A stretch of 64,000 nucleotides of DNA, from contig NZ_WIXM01000012.1 of assembly GCF_010993965.1 (NCBI RefSeq), positions 1-64,000 on the forward strand, given 5' to 3'. Of this stretch, positions 1 through 9,381 are shown one piece after another (position 1 is the stretch's first letter; the number at the start of each line of letters is the position of its first letter). Both the position numbers and the translations under genes were made by a program. This stretch comes from Gracilibacillus sp. YIM 98692. GTDB lineage: Bacteria; Bacillota; Bacilli; Bacillales; Amphibacillaceae. The notes beneath the pieces are model-generated. The model was not told the DNA's origin, did no database searches, and was given only the letters and a program-made list of their open reading frames with translations.

Positions 1-39
1 ACTTTCACCAATTAGCAATGAACGGCTTGCTAGGCACGC

Positions 40-317
40 GGCACGGCTTCAGCTTCCTCGGCAGAAAACCACTGCCTGCGGGATCTTCAGCTCGCGCTAT
101 TCCCCCAGGAGTGTCGCATTTTTCCGCAGCTTATTGTGGTATTTCTGTTCAAGCGAGAGAAACTCCATGGAACACTGATATTACAACCTTTCTTCTTTCA
201 AAAATCAGATCATCACTACTAGCGGAGACAACATACGTAGACTCCTGCGGGAACAGCACGTGTCCGAAGACCCCGGAAGAAGCGTTCTTTGCTTCTGAGG
301 AGGCTGAGGCCGTGCCC
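40..317. repeat. Long imperfect inverted repeat, intergenic
   Basis: The stretch at about 40-118 (starting GGCACGGCTTCAGC) reappears in reverse complement at about 228-317 (ending GCTGAGGCCGTGCC). The arms are roughly 80-90 bases with mismatches. This stretch is visibly more GC-rich than its surroundings. The 113-codon plus-strand frame that covers it has no recognisable protein character, so I treat the region as a non-coding palindromic repeat. Its left edge may lie outside the window. Confidence 0.55.
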
Positions 318-483
318 GCGGAAAGCGTAGTATGTTGTCGGAGCGTATTCCAACACTAATTTTCAAAAAGAATGGTAGGAAACCTAAATCGCATTTTTTG
401 GATATTACGAACGAATTTGATGGTTGATACTTTCTTCTCTTACATGGCATTGGCTTTTCTATTATTATTTTTTCTTAACATGA

Positions 484-521
484 AAAAAAATAGTTACCGC
501 CAATTAGCGATAACTATTTTT
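484..521. terminator. Rho-independent terminator of the response regulator operon
   Basis: A stem AAAATAGTTA / TAACTATTTT flanks a short loop, with A and T runs on both sides, so it could work in either direction. The minus-strand gene's TAG stop at 514-516 lies inside the 3' part of the hairpin. Confidence 0.8.
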
Positions 522-1677
522 GATGCTTCTTACGGTATTCGGTTGGGGTCATCCCTACTTTTTTCTTAAATACTTGACTGAAATAACGTTGATCTACATA
601 GCCTACTTTGTTTGCAATCTGATATGTCTTCCAATCCGACTCGATTAAAAACTGACAAGCATATTGGATACGTATATCGGTTAAATACTCTAAAAAAGTC
701 ATGTTCATCGCTTTTTTAAAAATACAGCTGAAATAACTAACACTTAATCCTATTTTTGCCGCCACTTCTTCATTTCCAATATCTTGATCAAAATGGTTTT
801 CCATAAACTCAAGTGCTTGATCTATTAAATAAGCAATAGACTGTTTATTTTTATAAAACTCTTCCATATAACTCTTGGTAATAAGCTTTTCATCAGTGAA
901 TTTTTCCATTTCCATTAACTTGGCATTTTGCTTCACCGCATCTTTTAGTTCCTCTAATCGAACAAATTCATCATATAAAACAATCGTTTGATAATCATCC
1001 GTCATTTCTTTCAACCCATTCATGACCTGTTCTTTTAGTTTAGTTAACCTCTCCGTATCAAAAGAATCACACTCAATCATGACGATATAATAGTTATTTT
1101 TTTGGCTAAAAAGATAGGTATTGGCTGAAAAATCACCAATTCTATCATTCAATGTTTCTAGCATTTTCATTTCATCATCTGCATGCATTTCCATTGGCAA
1201 ATAAACGGAAGATGACGTGTTATAGGGATGATGGATATGTCCATTCGTAAAAGCTTCATAAATCATATTCTTTTTCACATCATACAATTCCTGCCTTTTA
1301 ACTCTTAACTGTTGGACAGCTTTTTCCACACATTGCTCCAATTCATCATAATCAATTGGTTTTAGAATATAATCAAACGCATTATATTTCAACCCTTCAC
1401 GAGCATACTCAAAATCATCATACCCGCTAATTAAGATGGATAGCGGTTTTTCTTCCATCCTTTGTGTTTCTTTAATTAAATCAATTCCAGAAGATTTAGG
1501 CATTGAAATATCTGTAATTAAAATATCAATCTCATAATCAGACATACACTCCATTGCTTGCCTGCCATTACTAGCTTTTGCCGCTACCTTACACCCCAGT
1601 TTCTCCCAATCGACACTATGCTCAACACTTTTTAAAATCAGTGGTTCATCGTCTACAAGCAATACATGTAATAACAT
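514..1677 (-). CDS. Response regulator, YesN/AraC type
   Basis: DNA-binding response regulator of a two-component system, 387 residues. The N-terminal receiver domain shows the acidic pair at D9-D10, the likely phosphate acceptor D56 in TDISMP and the conserved Lys in the LKP motif near residue 104. The C-terminal ~100 residues form an AraC-type double helix-turn-helix (EEVAAKIGLSVSYFS, then QIANKVGYVDQRYFSQVFK). The start codon lies one base after the stop of the upstream kinase gene, so the two are translated from one message. Known YesN-type regulators activate nearby carbohydrate uptake and glycoside genes. By inference this one controls the neighbouring ABC transporter operon. Confidence 0.93.
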   Translation of the reverse strand: MLLHVLLVDDEPLILKSVEHSVDWEKLGCKVAAKASNGRQAMECMSDYEIDILITDISMPKSSGIDLIKETQRMEEKPLSILISGYDDFEYAREGLKYNAFDYILKPIDYDELEQCVEKAVQQLRVKRQELYDVKKNMIYEAFTNGHIHHPYNTSSSVYLPMEMHADDEMKMLETLNDRIGDFSANTYLFSQKNNYYIVMIECDSFDTERLTKLKEQVMNGLKEMTDDYQTIVLYDEFVRLEELKDAVKQNAKLMEMEKFTDEKLITKSYMEEFYKNKQSIAYLIDQALEFMENHFDQDIGNEEVAAKIGLSVSYFSCIFKKAMNMTFLEYLTDIRIQYACQFLIESDWKTYQIANKVGYVDQRYFSQVFKKKVGMTPTEYRKKHQK

Positions 1678-1678
1678 A

Positions 1679-3430
1679 TTAATCCCCTTTAATCGGAAAT
1701 GTTAGTTTTATCAACGTCCCTTTATGTTGCTCTGAGCAAATAATTAACCCATAATGATCACCGTACAACATACGTAATCGATGATGGACATTCTGGATAC
1801 CGTGCCCTCCATTTTTCGGGGAAAGCCGCTCTTCCATGTTCTTATTTAACCGATGTAACTTGGAAGGTTCTATACCTGTTCCATTATCCTCAATCCAAAG
1901 AATACCCATTCCATTCTTTTGCTCCCCTTGAATAGTAATCATCGTTTTCTGTTCGTCATGTAACCCATGAAGCAATATATTCTCCACTAAAGGCTGTAGA
2001 ACAAGTTTCAGTATAAACGCATTTTTTAAAGAATCATCCAGCTTCACCTGATAAGAGAAGCGATTATCGTAGCGAACTTTTTGAATTTCTAAATAACTTT
2101 TCATATGACGTATTTCTTCTTCCACCGTCACTTCAAAACTGCCATTGATGCTTATACGCAATAATTTACCCAAATGGATCGTCATTTTACTTATCTCTCT
2201 CTGTCCATTTAAAGAAGCTAAAGCATTAATCGACTCTAACGTATTATAAAGAAAATGCGGGTTCATCTGTTGCTGGAGTACTTGAAATTCTGCTTTTCGT
2301 TTATACTCCTGTTCTTCTTTTATATTTTTTAATAACCTTTTAAAAGTATCCAGCATCTTATTAAAACTATGGGTAATCACATCTAATTCTTTAATATGAA
2401 AGGTTTTTAATTTATAATCTAACACACCGTGCTCTACTTGTTTCATAGATTGTAAGAGAGATCCCACAAAACGGTATACATGTCTTAAATACAATAGATG
2501 AAAAGCTCCCGCAATCGCTACAGCAAATAGAATTAAAAATATGCTCAAATTCCGAATATAATGGATATCTTCCGCTAACACATCCCAATCTTGAACCGAA
2601 ACTAACATTAATTCATTGGATCTTCCTGTTTGAAAATCGGTCGGCATATAAGTAATTAAACTGTTTTGACCATTCCAATCTGTTACCACATAACCTTGAT
2701 TACCTGATTGAATATCACTCCTATTTTCAATCTGTAAGGTTTCCCCTATTAAGTCATGATTCAAGGAATATAATATCGTTCCGTTTTCGTTGATGATCAT
2801 CTCTTGTGAGGATTCCCCTGCTATTTGGGTGAAAATATCATCAAAAAGAGCCATATTGACACTTAATACTAAATAACCGAGATCATTTAAGGTATTCATG
2901 TCTTTAATAACTCTAGAATGAATGAGTAATGGTTCATCATGAATAAACCATTGAGATTCCGATGGTGCTAACCATACCGGCTTTCCTTTAGCTTGTACCA
3001 GTTTCTCGTAGTAAGTGCTATTTTTAAACTGATCCAACTCAGGAATAGGATTGTTTTTCAGTTGAATGTGATGCCCATACTCACTATAGATGACAAAATC
3101 ATCTACCTCCGAATTACCTTGCATCATACTGGCGATTGATTGCTGTTGATTATAAAACTGATAGATTGACGAGTAATTGTTCGTCTTTAAAAACGACTGG
3201 ATATCAGGAGAAGATACAACATAATCCGAAAACATATTTACTTTTTCTACCGATTCTTTTAAATTTAGATTTAATGAGCTTAATGTTTGAATGGTTTGTG
3301 CACTAATATTTCTAGACAATGTATCAGAAAAGTATTTATACGATACATAACCTGTTAAAATAACGGGCAATACAATAAATAATAAAAATCCAAGTAACAT
3401 CTTTTTTTGAAAGGTTATCATCATGAACAC
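1679..3430 (-). CDS. Sensor histidine kinase, YesM type
   Basis: Membrane histidine kinase of 583 residues. There is an N-terminal membrane segment (about 9-31), an extracellular sensor of roughly 260 residues, a second membrane segment near 293-315 and a HAMP-like linker. The His_kinase domain has QQQMNPHFLYNTLESI, where the His before FLYN is the phosphorylation site. The ATPase domain shows LQPLVENILLHG (N box), EDNGTGI and GGHGIQNV (G boxes). The gene sits between a solute-binding lipoprotein gene 11 bases upstream and the YesN-type regulator 1 base downstream. The ligand is unknown. The linked lipoprotein may present it to the sensor domain. Confidence 0.93.
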   Translation of the reverse strand: MFMMITFQKKMLLGFLLFIVLPVILTGYVSYKYFSDTLSRNISAQTIQTLSSLNLNLKESVEKVNMFSDYVVSSPDIQSFLKTNNYSSIYQFYNQQQSIASMMQGNSEVDDFVIYSEYGHHIQLKNNPIPELDQFKNSTYYEKLVQAKGKPVWLAPSESQWFIHDEPLLIHSRVIKDMNTLNDLGYLVLSVNMALFDDIFTQIAGESSQEMIINENGTILYSLNHDLIGETLQIENRSDIQSGNQGYVVTDWNGQNSLITYMPTDFQTGRSNELMLVSVQDWDVLAEDIHYIRNLSIFLILFAVAIAGAFHLLYLRHVYRFVGSLLQSMKQVEHGVLDYKLKTFHIKELDVITHSFNKMLDTFKRLLKNIKEEQEYKRKAEFQVLQQQMNPHFLYNTLESINALASLNGQREISKMTIHLGKLLRISINGSFEVTVEEEIRHMKSYLEIQKVRYDNRFSYQVKLDDSLKNAFILKLVLQPLVENILLHGLHDEQKTMITIQGEQKNGMGILWIEDNGTGIEPSKLHRLNKNMEERLSPKNGGHGIQNVHHRLRMLYGDHYGLIICSEQHKGTLIKLTFPIKGD

Positions 3431-3441
3431 CTTATCCTAGA

Positions 3442-4671
3442 TTACTCATAATATTTTTGAAACATGTTATCTAAGTTATTCAAATAATCGTCTATATCTT
3501 GTTCATAAAAAAACTCTAAACTATAATTTCGAAAGTCTAATTCCGCCGCCGTACCGCCTGGCCAATAATGATTAGGCCAATTAATACTTTTCCCTTGTTC
3601 CATCATTTCCACTAAAAGTTGTATTTCTTCTTTTGTATTTTGTACATTCTTAACTGCACTGATAGACCCTTCATAATGAGATAAACGACGAGCATTTTCC
3701 TTCCTGGTTAAAAACTCCAAAAATTTCTTGGCTGCATCTGGATACTTCGTTTCAGCATCTATGGCTAAGCCAATATCGACCCCGCCTAGGACAGGATGTT
3801 GCGTTGTCTGATTATTTGCTGGAAACGGGAAAATACCATAATTTAAATTTGGATTATGTTGTTCTATTAAGGGCAAGGCCCATGTTCCCATAATGTAATA
3901 GGAGGCTTCCCCGTCTGCAAACTTTTTATTTGCTTCATAATAACCGGTTTCATAGGAAGCTGGATCGACATACTGCAAGACATCTAATATTTTCTGTGAT
4001 GCCTTTTTCCAATCATTACTATCTTTAATAGATAAACGATCTTGCAGCCAATATTCTTCCCCAAATGTATTCGCAACAATATTTAATGTAAAGATACTCG
4101 TTTGCATGGCTTCTTTATTTGGCATGATAAGAGGATTATAACCTGATTCTTCTAACTTGTTCATACTTTGCAAAAATTCATCCCATGTTTGCGGGGCACT
4201 CAATCCAAGATCTGAAAGGTGTTCTTTATTATATAACACACCAACCGCATTTTGCGTTAACGCAACACCATAAATATCACCATCTACTGTGTAACGTTTT
4301 TGTATGATCGGATTTATATCATGAATAAACTTCTCTTCTGTTAAATCTAAAAGATATCTTTTCTTTGCCCGAATGACATAATCAGCTTCCATCGGATAAG
4401 TGATAAAAATATCCGGAACATCGCCTTTTGCAATTCTCGATTTCAGAACAGAAGCACCGTTAGGATCTATTACTTGCTTTATTTTAATATCAGGATGGTC
4501 GGATTCAAATTCGTTAATGAGTTCATTAAAAATCGGCTCTGTCTCTGTTTTAAATGAGAAGAATTCAAGCTCCTTAGGTTGTTCTGCCTCTTGGGCTTCC
4601 TTTAAATTTCCGGCATCACACCCTATTAATACAAACATCATGTAAACGATGCCATAAATGACATATCTCAT
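3442..4671 (-). CDS. Extracellular solute-binding lipoprotein linked to the two-component system
   Basis: Family 1 extracellular solute-binding protein, 409 residues. It has a lipoprotein signal with lipobox LIGC (Cys18), so it should be anchored outside the cell membrane. Motifs such as NPLIMPNKEAM, GTWALPLIEQ and GGVDIGLAIDAETK fit carbohydrate-binding ABC lipoproteins. It is the first gene of the operon with the kinase and regulator and has no permease beside it. A separate binding protein (6961-8313) belongs to the permeases. I infer that this copy may serve in sensing, as in known three-component XylFII-LytS-type systems, but it could instead be a second transport protein. Confidence 0.88.
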   Translation of the reverse strand: MRYVIYGIVYMMFVLIGCDAGNLKEAQEAEQPKELEFFSFKTETEPIFNELINEFESDHPDIKIKQVIDPNGASVLKSRIAKGDVPDIFITYPMEADYVIRAKKRYLLDLTEEKFIHDINPIIQKRYTVDGDIYGVALTQNAVGVLYNKEHLSDLGLSAPQTWDEFLQSMNKLEESGYNPLIMPNKEAMQTSIFTLNIVANTFGEEYWLQDRLSIKDSNDWKKASQKILDVLQYVDPASYETGYYEANKKFADGEASYYIMGTWALPLIEQHNPNLNYGIFPFPANNQTTQHPVLGGVDIGLAIDAETKYPDAAKKFLEFLTRKENARRLSHYEGSISAVKNVQNTKEEIQLLVEMMEQGKSINWPNHYWPGGTAAELDFRNYSLEFFYEQDIDDYLNNLDNMFQKYYE

Positions 4672-4730
4672 CCTACCTCTCCTTATCCGATTAACAATTG
4701 TGAAAGAGAAATGATTAAATCTATGATACT

Positions 4731-4759
4731 ATTATATCTGTTTTATCACAACACAGTAA
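4731..4759 (-). promoter_or_regulatory. Promoter of the binding protein-kinase-regulator operon
   Basis: Read on the minus strand this is TTACTG, 17 bases, TATAAT, a good sigma-A spacing. It lies about 60 bases upstream of the lipoprotein start. Confidence 0.6.
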
Positions 4760-4906
4760 TTGTTTCCTCTGTTTAAAAACAACCGCATGCCATGCAACAC
4801 AATTATAATGGTGATATTTTGGGAATTTCAGTAAAATATACACTAGAGAAATGACGACTGGAATGATGATGGGTAACCTTTTCATAACTGATAAGGAGAT
4901 GGAAAT

Positions 4907-5026
4907 ATGTTGGATTTTATGACAGATTTACTTTCTTTTATACTATTATTTGGAATTGTTCTAGGTGGGATGGTTGGACTAGTGTGGTTTTTTTGGCGCC
5001 TGTTTAATAACCTCATAAAACGATAA
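4907..5026 (+). CDS. 39-residue hydrophobic membrane peptide
   Basis: A small reading frame missed by length filters. It starts with ATG preceded by AAGGAGATGG at a good distance and encodes 39 residues. After MLDFMTDLLS comes a single hydrophobic stretch of about 22 residues rich in Leu, Gly, Val and Trp, then a basic tail ending NNLIKR. This is the profile of a single-span membrane peptide. It is alone on the plus strand between two minus-strand operons. I do not recognise the family. It could be a regulatory membrane peptide, a small toxin or a chance frame; the clean ribosome binding site argues for translation. Confidence 0.55.
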   Translation: MLDFMTDLLSFILLFGIVLGGMVGLVWFFWRLFNNLIKR

Positions 5027-5098
5027 AATCTGCCACTTCCCCAATCCACCATTCTTAAAAATGTGCAAATATTCGGGAAGTGACAGGCACTGAAAATA

Positions 5099-5926
5099 TC
5101 ATTTTACCGCTCCGGAAGCAACTCCTTTTGTAATTTGTTTAGAGAAAACAAAATAGATAATCAGCATGGGGATCGTAGCAATGCCTAAAGATGCAAAGAA
5201 TATACCATGATCAAACCCTGCATTACCAGAACTTACGGCACCTACAGCTACTGGCAAGGTTCTGGATTCAGGTCTAGTTAATAATACAGATGCAAATAAA
5301 TATTCACTCCATATGGTGATGACATTGATAATAGCAACGGTAGCCATCCCTACTTTCGTCATGGGCAAAGCGATATACCAAAATGTTCTGAATTCACTGC
5401 ATCCATCTATTCTTGCAGCTTCTTCCACCGCATTTGGAACATTTTCAAAAAATGACCGCATAATAAGAATACTAATAGGCAAATGAAAAGCTGCGTAAAT
5501 AATCATCACTGCCACTAAATTATTGGATAAACCAAGATTTTCAATAAAATAATAGACTGGTACAACAAGTGCGTGAATCGGGATGGCAATAAAAGCAACC
5601 ATCGTAATAAAGAATATCTTATTTCCAGGAAAAGCTTTTTTCGCTACGGCATAGCCTGCTAAAGCAGCCACTAAAATCAGAATAATTAATGAACCAGCCG
5701 TAACTAGAATACTATTGATTAAAGCTTCCCCCATTTCATATTCCGTTAATGCCGTAAGATAATTTGATATTTTAATATTTTCTGGTAAACCAAATGGATT
5801 TTGTAATATTTCACCGTGTGATTTCACGGATGTCAGAAACATATAAATCAATGGATACGTTACAAGAACTGTCCATAGGATTAGTAAAAAATACACAACT
5901 GGTTTCGATAAATTTTTAAAGAACAC
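5099..5926 (-). CDS. Carbohydrate ABC transporter permease, MalG type
   Basis: Inner-membrane permease of 275 residues with about six membrane segments. The cytoplasmic EAA loop is visible as EEAARIDGCSEFRTFWYIALP around residue 180, the site that docks the ATPase. The start is GTG, preceded by AGGTGAT. The gene follows the MalF-type permease by 9 bases and completes a binding protein-permease-permease set. No ATPase gene is present, which is usual in Bacillaceae, where a shared MsmX-like ATPase serves several such importers. The substrate is a sugar or oligosaccharide that cannot be named from sequence. Confidence 0.92.
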   Translation of the reverse strand: MFFKNLSKPVVYFLLILWTVLVTYPLIYMFLTSVKSHGEILQNPFGLPENIKISNYLTALTEYEMGEALINSILVTAGSLIILILVAALAGYAVAKKAFPGNKIFFITMVAFIAIPIHALVVPVYYFIENLGLSNNLVAVMIIYAAFHLPISILIMRSFFENVPNAVEEAARIDGCSEFRTFWYIALPMTKVGMATVAIINVITIWSEYLFASVLLTRPESRTLPVAVGAVSSGNAGFDHGIFFASLGIATIPMLIIYFVFSKQITKGVASGAVK

Positions 5927-5935
5927 TTATATCAC

Positions 5936-6874
5936 CTACTCATCTATTTTTGCTAATTTAGAAACTTTAATGTAATATGCACAAATGATCATTACCACAA
6001 CGGTCATAGTAACGGATATAGCTGAAGCATATCCAAAACTTTGCTGAGAGAAAGCTGTACGATATAAAATCGTTCCCAATACATCGGAAGCATAGTTTGG
6101 TCCGCCTTGCGTCATTACCCAAATCAAGTCGAACGTTTTTAGAGAATTAATAATTTGAAGCATGATGATGACATAGGCCATTCTTTTGACCATCGGAATC
6201 GTAATGTATAAAATTCTTTGCCATTCCGATACCCCATCAAGAGTTGCCGCATCATGAATTTCCGTTGGTATTCCTTCTACAGATGATAAAAACAATAACA
6301 TTGTCCAACCAGTAATTTGCCATATCGCTACAGCAATAATAGAATATACAGTTAGATTAGGATTTCCTAACCATAATTGTGTATATTCACCTAACCCTAC
6401 AGTTTTTAGTAAAGTATTTAAAATACCAAAATTCGGTTCAAAAACTTGAGCAAATAAAGCAGATATAACTGCCGTAATTAACATAACCGGAATGAAAAAG
6501 ACAAACTTATAGATTCTCCAACCTACCATTCTTCGATCAATGGCAACCGCAAATAGAAATCCTAAAACTACCGTAAAAGTTGCAAATAATAGAATATATT
6601 TTAAATTGTTCGTTAAAGCATTCCAAAAAAGACTATCTGTAAGTAGTTTTATATAATTCTGTAAACCAACAAATTCAGCTTCACTATAACCATCCCATTT
6701 AAAAAAACTAAGACTAAAAGAATGGATTAAAGGTACGACCATCGCAAGTAATATGAGTAAAATAGAAGGTAAAATGAATAAATAGCTCATTTTGTGTTGT
6801 TTGAACGTATCAACCAAACTGGATACTTTACTTTTTTTATGAGTATTCACTACTAGTTCACTAGATTTATCCAT
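5936..6874 (-). CDS. Carbohydrate ABC transporter permease, MalF type
   Basis: Permease of about 312 residues with a long hydrophilic N-terminus and about six membrane segments. The EAA loop reads HDAATLDGVSEWQRILYITIP, and the family-typical TQGGPNYASD follows. I prefer the ATG at 6874, five bases after GGAGAT, over a TTG two codons upstream. It pairs with the downstream MalG-type permease and the upstream solute-binding protein. A hairpin in the gap to that protein (6918-6944) probably lowers read-through so that the binding protein is made in excess. Confidence 0.92.
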   Translation of the reverse strand: MDKSSELVVNTHKKSKVSSLVDTFKQHKMSYLFILPSILLILLAMVVPLIHSFSLSFFKWDGYSEAEFVGLQNYIKLLTDSLFWNALTNNLKYILLFATFTVVLGFLFAVAIDRRMVGWRIYKFVFFIPVMLITAVISALFAQVFEPNFGILNTLLKTVGLGEYTQLWLGNPNLTVYSIIAVAIWQITGWTMLLFLSSVEGIPTEIHDAATLDGVSEWQRILYITIPMVKRMAYVIIMLQIINSLKTFDLIWVMTQGGPNYASDVLGTILYRTAFSQQSFGYASAISVTMTVVVMIICAYYIKVSKLAKIDE

Positions 6875-6917
6875 GAACAATCTCCTTTCCTTATTTCCTT
6901 TCTAATCGTGAATGAGG

Positions 6918-6944
6918 GTGAACTCGCCATAATAGCGAGTTCAC
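6918..6944 (-). promoter_or_regulatory. Intercistronic hairpin after the binding protein gene
   Basis: Perfect 10-base arms GTGAACTCGC / GCGAGTTCAC with a 7-base loop lie between the stop of the binding protein and the start of the first permease. There is no T run, so it is more likely an mRNA-stabilising or partial stop structure than a full terminator. Confidence 0.65.
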
Positions 6945-6960
6945 TAAACTAATTGGTTAT

Positions 6961-8313
6961 TTATTCATGGACTTCATGTACCATATCGTTAAATTCTTCT
7001 GCAAATTCTTCTGGTGTGTATTGACCCATAATCAACCCTTGAATTAACGGAACGGCTGCTGGTCGATAAGCACCAGGCATCACGGTGTTAAAAATAACGT
7101 GAGTTCCTTCTTCTTGCATTTCTTGATACATTTCAGCCTCAACCTCTGAATAAACATCCAGGATTTCGTCAGATGTTAAATCTGTTCTGGAAGGGAAGTT
7201 AGAAGAATTTTCTCCCATCACTTTTTGACGATCAGCACTTAACACGAAGGAAATAAATTTCTTAGCCCATTCTTCTTTTCCAGTATCTTTAACAGCCATA
7301 ATCGCTTGCCCATCATAGTATCCAATGGTTCTGCCCGCATCTTCTCTGAATTCAGGATAGAAGAACATGCCTAATTCAAAATCATCAGGTAATTCACTTC
7401 CTAACATTCCAGGTCCTGCATTTACTGATGCATCACTATACATGGCCGCTTGTTCTTGTGCAAATATGGCTCTTGCTTCATCCGCTTGCACCCCGGCTAC
7501 ACCTTCAGGCATTAGATTATTGCCCATTTCTTGCATTAAGCGAAATGCATCCACAATATCTGGATGTGTATAATCCATCTCTTCCTTATCTAGTAATCTT
7601 TGATAATGATCAGGACTAACCGTTCTTTTGATCGCAATATCTAATAATGCTGTTGCCTGACTTGGATTCGCCATACCGGAAGTCCATGGAATATACCCTG
7701 CATTCTTTAGCGGCTCTCCCATTGTTAGAAAATCTTCGAAAGTTTCAGGTTCTTCAATCCCTGCTTCTTCAAAGGCTTTTTTGTTATAAAAGATAATCGG
7801 ATTTAATACGACAGATTCAGGAGCTGCATATTTATGTCCATCCTCCGAAGTAAACGTTTCTAATGTTTGTTCTGTCAACACGCCGTTCCAGCCTTCGCTT
7901 TCGTACATGTCATCTAGGGGTAAAAGTGCACCAGAATCTACGATGTCATGATAAAATCCATTCGCCCAAAACCAAGCAACGTCTGGCTTATCATCGGAAT
8001 TAAATAGTCTTACAGCATTTTGATTATAGTAATCATCATCATAATCTCTCATTTCCACCGTGACATTAGGATATTCTTCTTCAAAAGCTGCAATTTCTTC
8101 TTCCCAACGAACTAAACTCTCCCCACTTACTGTTGCAAATGTTAAGTTTACATTATCTTCCGAATTGTTATCAGTGCCATTGCTTTCCGATTCGTTATTT
8201 TCCGCATTTCCAGCATTATTTTCCGTTTCTGAACTACAACCCACAACTAGAACAACCAAAGAGAAAACGATTACAAATATTGCAAAAAAACTTTTCCGAA
8301 AAGAGAATAACAT
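6961..8313 (-). CDS. Sugar-binding lipoprotein of the ABC transporter
   Basis: Family 1 extracellular solute-binding protein, 450 residues. The lipoprotein signal ends at VVGC (Cys26), followed by an Asn/Glu/Ser-rich linker typical of Gram-positive lipoproteins. The start is supported by AGGAGGTATCATA before the ATG. It delivers sugar to the two permeases encoded just downstream. Hairpins flank the gene on both sides (8346-8372 and 6918-6944), consistent with differential expression inside the operon. It differs clearly from the binding protein at 3442-4671 and is not its recent duplicate. Confidence 0.92.
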   Translation of the reverse strand: MLFSFRKSFFAIFVIVFSLVVLVVGCSSETENNAGNAENNESESNGTDNNSEDNVNLTFATVSGESLVRWEEEIAAFEEEYPNVTVEMRDYDDDYYNQNAVRLFNSDDKPDVAWFWANGFYHDIVDSGALLPLDDMYESEGWNGVLTEQTLETFTSEDGHKYAAPESVVLNPIIFYNKKAFEEAGIEEPETFEDFLTMGEPLKNAGYIPWTSGMANPSQATALLDIAIKRTVSPDHYQRLLDKEEMDYTHPDIVDAFRLMQEMGNNLMPEGVAGVQADEARAIFAQEQAAMYSDASVNAGPGMLGSELPDDFELGMFFYPEFREDAGRTIGYYDGQAIMAVKDTGKEEWAKKFISFVLSADRQKVMGENSSNFPSRTDLTSDEILDVYSEVEAEMYQEMQEEGTHVIFNTVMPGAYRPAAVPLIQGLIMGQYTPEEFAEEFNDMVHEVHE

Positions 8314-8345
8314 TATGATACCTCCTATTATTTTTTATCAATCAT

Positions 8346-8372
8346 AGTCAGTAATTTTAAAAATTACTGACT
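8346..8372. promoter_or_regulatory. Perfect 13-bp palindrome between isomerase and binding protein genes
   Basis: AGTCAGTAATTTT is followed after one base by its exact reverse complement. The TAA stop of the isomerase (8364-8366) is inside it. There is no strong T run, so it may be an RNA-processing or attenuating hairpin separating the first gene from the highly expressed binding protein gene. A symmetric protein-binding site is also possible. Confidence 0.65.
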
Positions 8373-9362
8373 GATTTGCACTTGATCCGCAGTAAATGTA
8401 TTTAAGATAGTCAACAACATATTTTGACTTTCGATAGAGTCCTTATTTTGGATCATTTGAGCAATATGTTCTACACCGATCTTATCAATTAATTCACTCA
8501 TTTGTTTGAAAACCTTTATGTTCGTTTCACATTCTTTGATAGGATCTTCTCGCACTGGGAATGTATCAAAATAAATAAGTCCGTCATAATTATATTTTTT
8601 GAGATAATAGATAAATTCTAAAGTCTGCATAAAGTGAACAGAACTTAGCATCATCCCATCATCGTTATCTTGATAACCATCATTTAAATGAACCCCCATT
8701 AATTTACCTCGCGACTGAGCTAACGCAAGCGAAAGGGCCGGATTTTCTTTCTTCATTAACATGTGGCATAAATCTAATGTAATCCCTACATTGTCACAAT
8801 TGATATCCTCTATTCCTAAAAGTGTAGTCCCGATATCACTGAAAAGCGTAAAAGCTCTAGGTTGATATGGTTTGTATTCTATGCTGATTTGAGACGTCGG
8901 ATTTTTTTGTGCCACTTCTCTAATCGCTTCCACTTGCATGTTCCACGCTTCTTGATAGTTTAATTGGAAAGAATAATCAAATCCATCATTCGCCATCCAA
9001 ATGGTCGTAACAGATCCCCCTAGTTCATTACATATATCGATTGCTTCTTCAGTTAGTGTAATCGCTTTTTGTCTGATGGAATCATCGCTATTGGTGAATT
9101 CTCCCTTATAAAAAGTTTGATCATACCTCAAAGCGATACCGCTTACTTGTAAATCAAGTTCTTGAAGTTTTTCTTTAATCTGATCAATGGTAACGCCTTC
9201 AAAATGTTGTGGATAATTGAGCTCCACATGAGTAAGCCCCTCGACCTTCGACATTCTTTCAATTAAATCCAAAGTTGAAATACTCTCTTTTGATTCGTCC
9301 CAAAAATAATTAGGCTCTGTAAAAAATGAGTTTAACCGAGATGAAAATTTTAGGTTATGCAT
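8364..9362 (-). CDS. Sugar (phosphate) isomerase/epimerase, TIM barrel
   Basis: AP-endonuclease-2-like TIM-barrel protein of 332 residues. Likely metal ligands are in the motifs SIEYKPYQP (Glu), TLDLCHMLM (Asp/His), HLNDGYQDNDDG (His, Asp) and YFDTFPVRED. Members of this family interconvert ketoses or epimerise sugars and inositol derivatives. The gene is first in the operon with the ABC importer and has AGAGGAGGT before its ATG. It is divergent from an RpiR regulator and a PfkB kinase. A path of import, isomerisation and phosphorylation is inferred; the sugar is not identifiable. Confidence 0.82.
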   Translation of the reverse strand: MHNLKFSSRLNSFFTEPNYFWDESKESISTLDLIERMSKVEGLTHVELNYPQHFEGVTIDQIKEKLQELDLQVSGIALRYDQTFYKGEFTNSDDSIRQKAITLTEEAIDICNELGGSVTTIWMANDGFDYSFQLNYQEAWNMQVEAIREVAQKNPTSQISIEYKPYQPRAFTLFSDIGTTLLGIEDINCDNVGITLDLCHMLMKKENPALSLALAQSRGKLMGVHLNDGYQDNDDGMMLSSVHFMQTLEFIYYLKKYNYDGLIYFDTFPVREDPIKECETNIKVFKQMSELIDKIGVEHIAQMIQNKDSIESQNMLLTILNTFTADQVQISQ

Positions 9363-9381
9363 AATTTACCTCCTCTTTTTT

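Noticed and set aside
18-359. 113-codon plus-strand frame at the left edge
   Set aside because: It coincides with the inverted repeat, has no ribosome binding site and an odd composition; more likely translation of a structured repeat.
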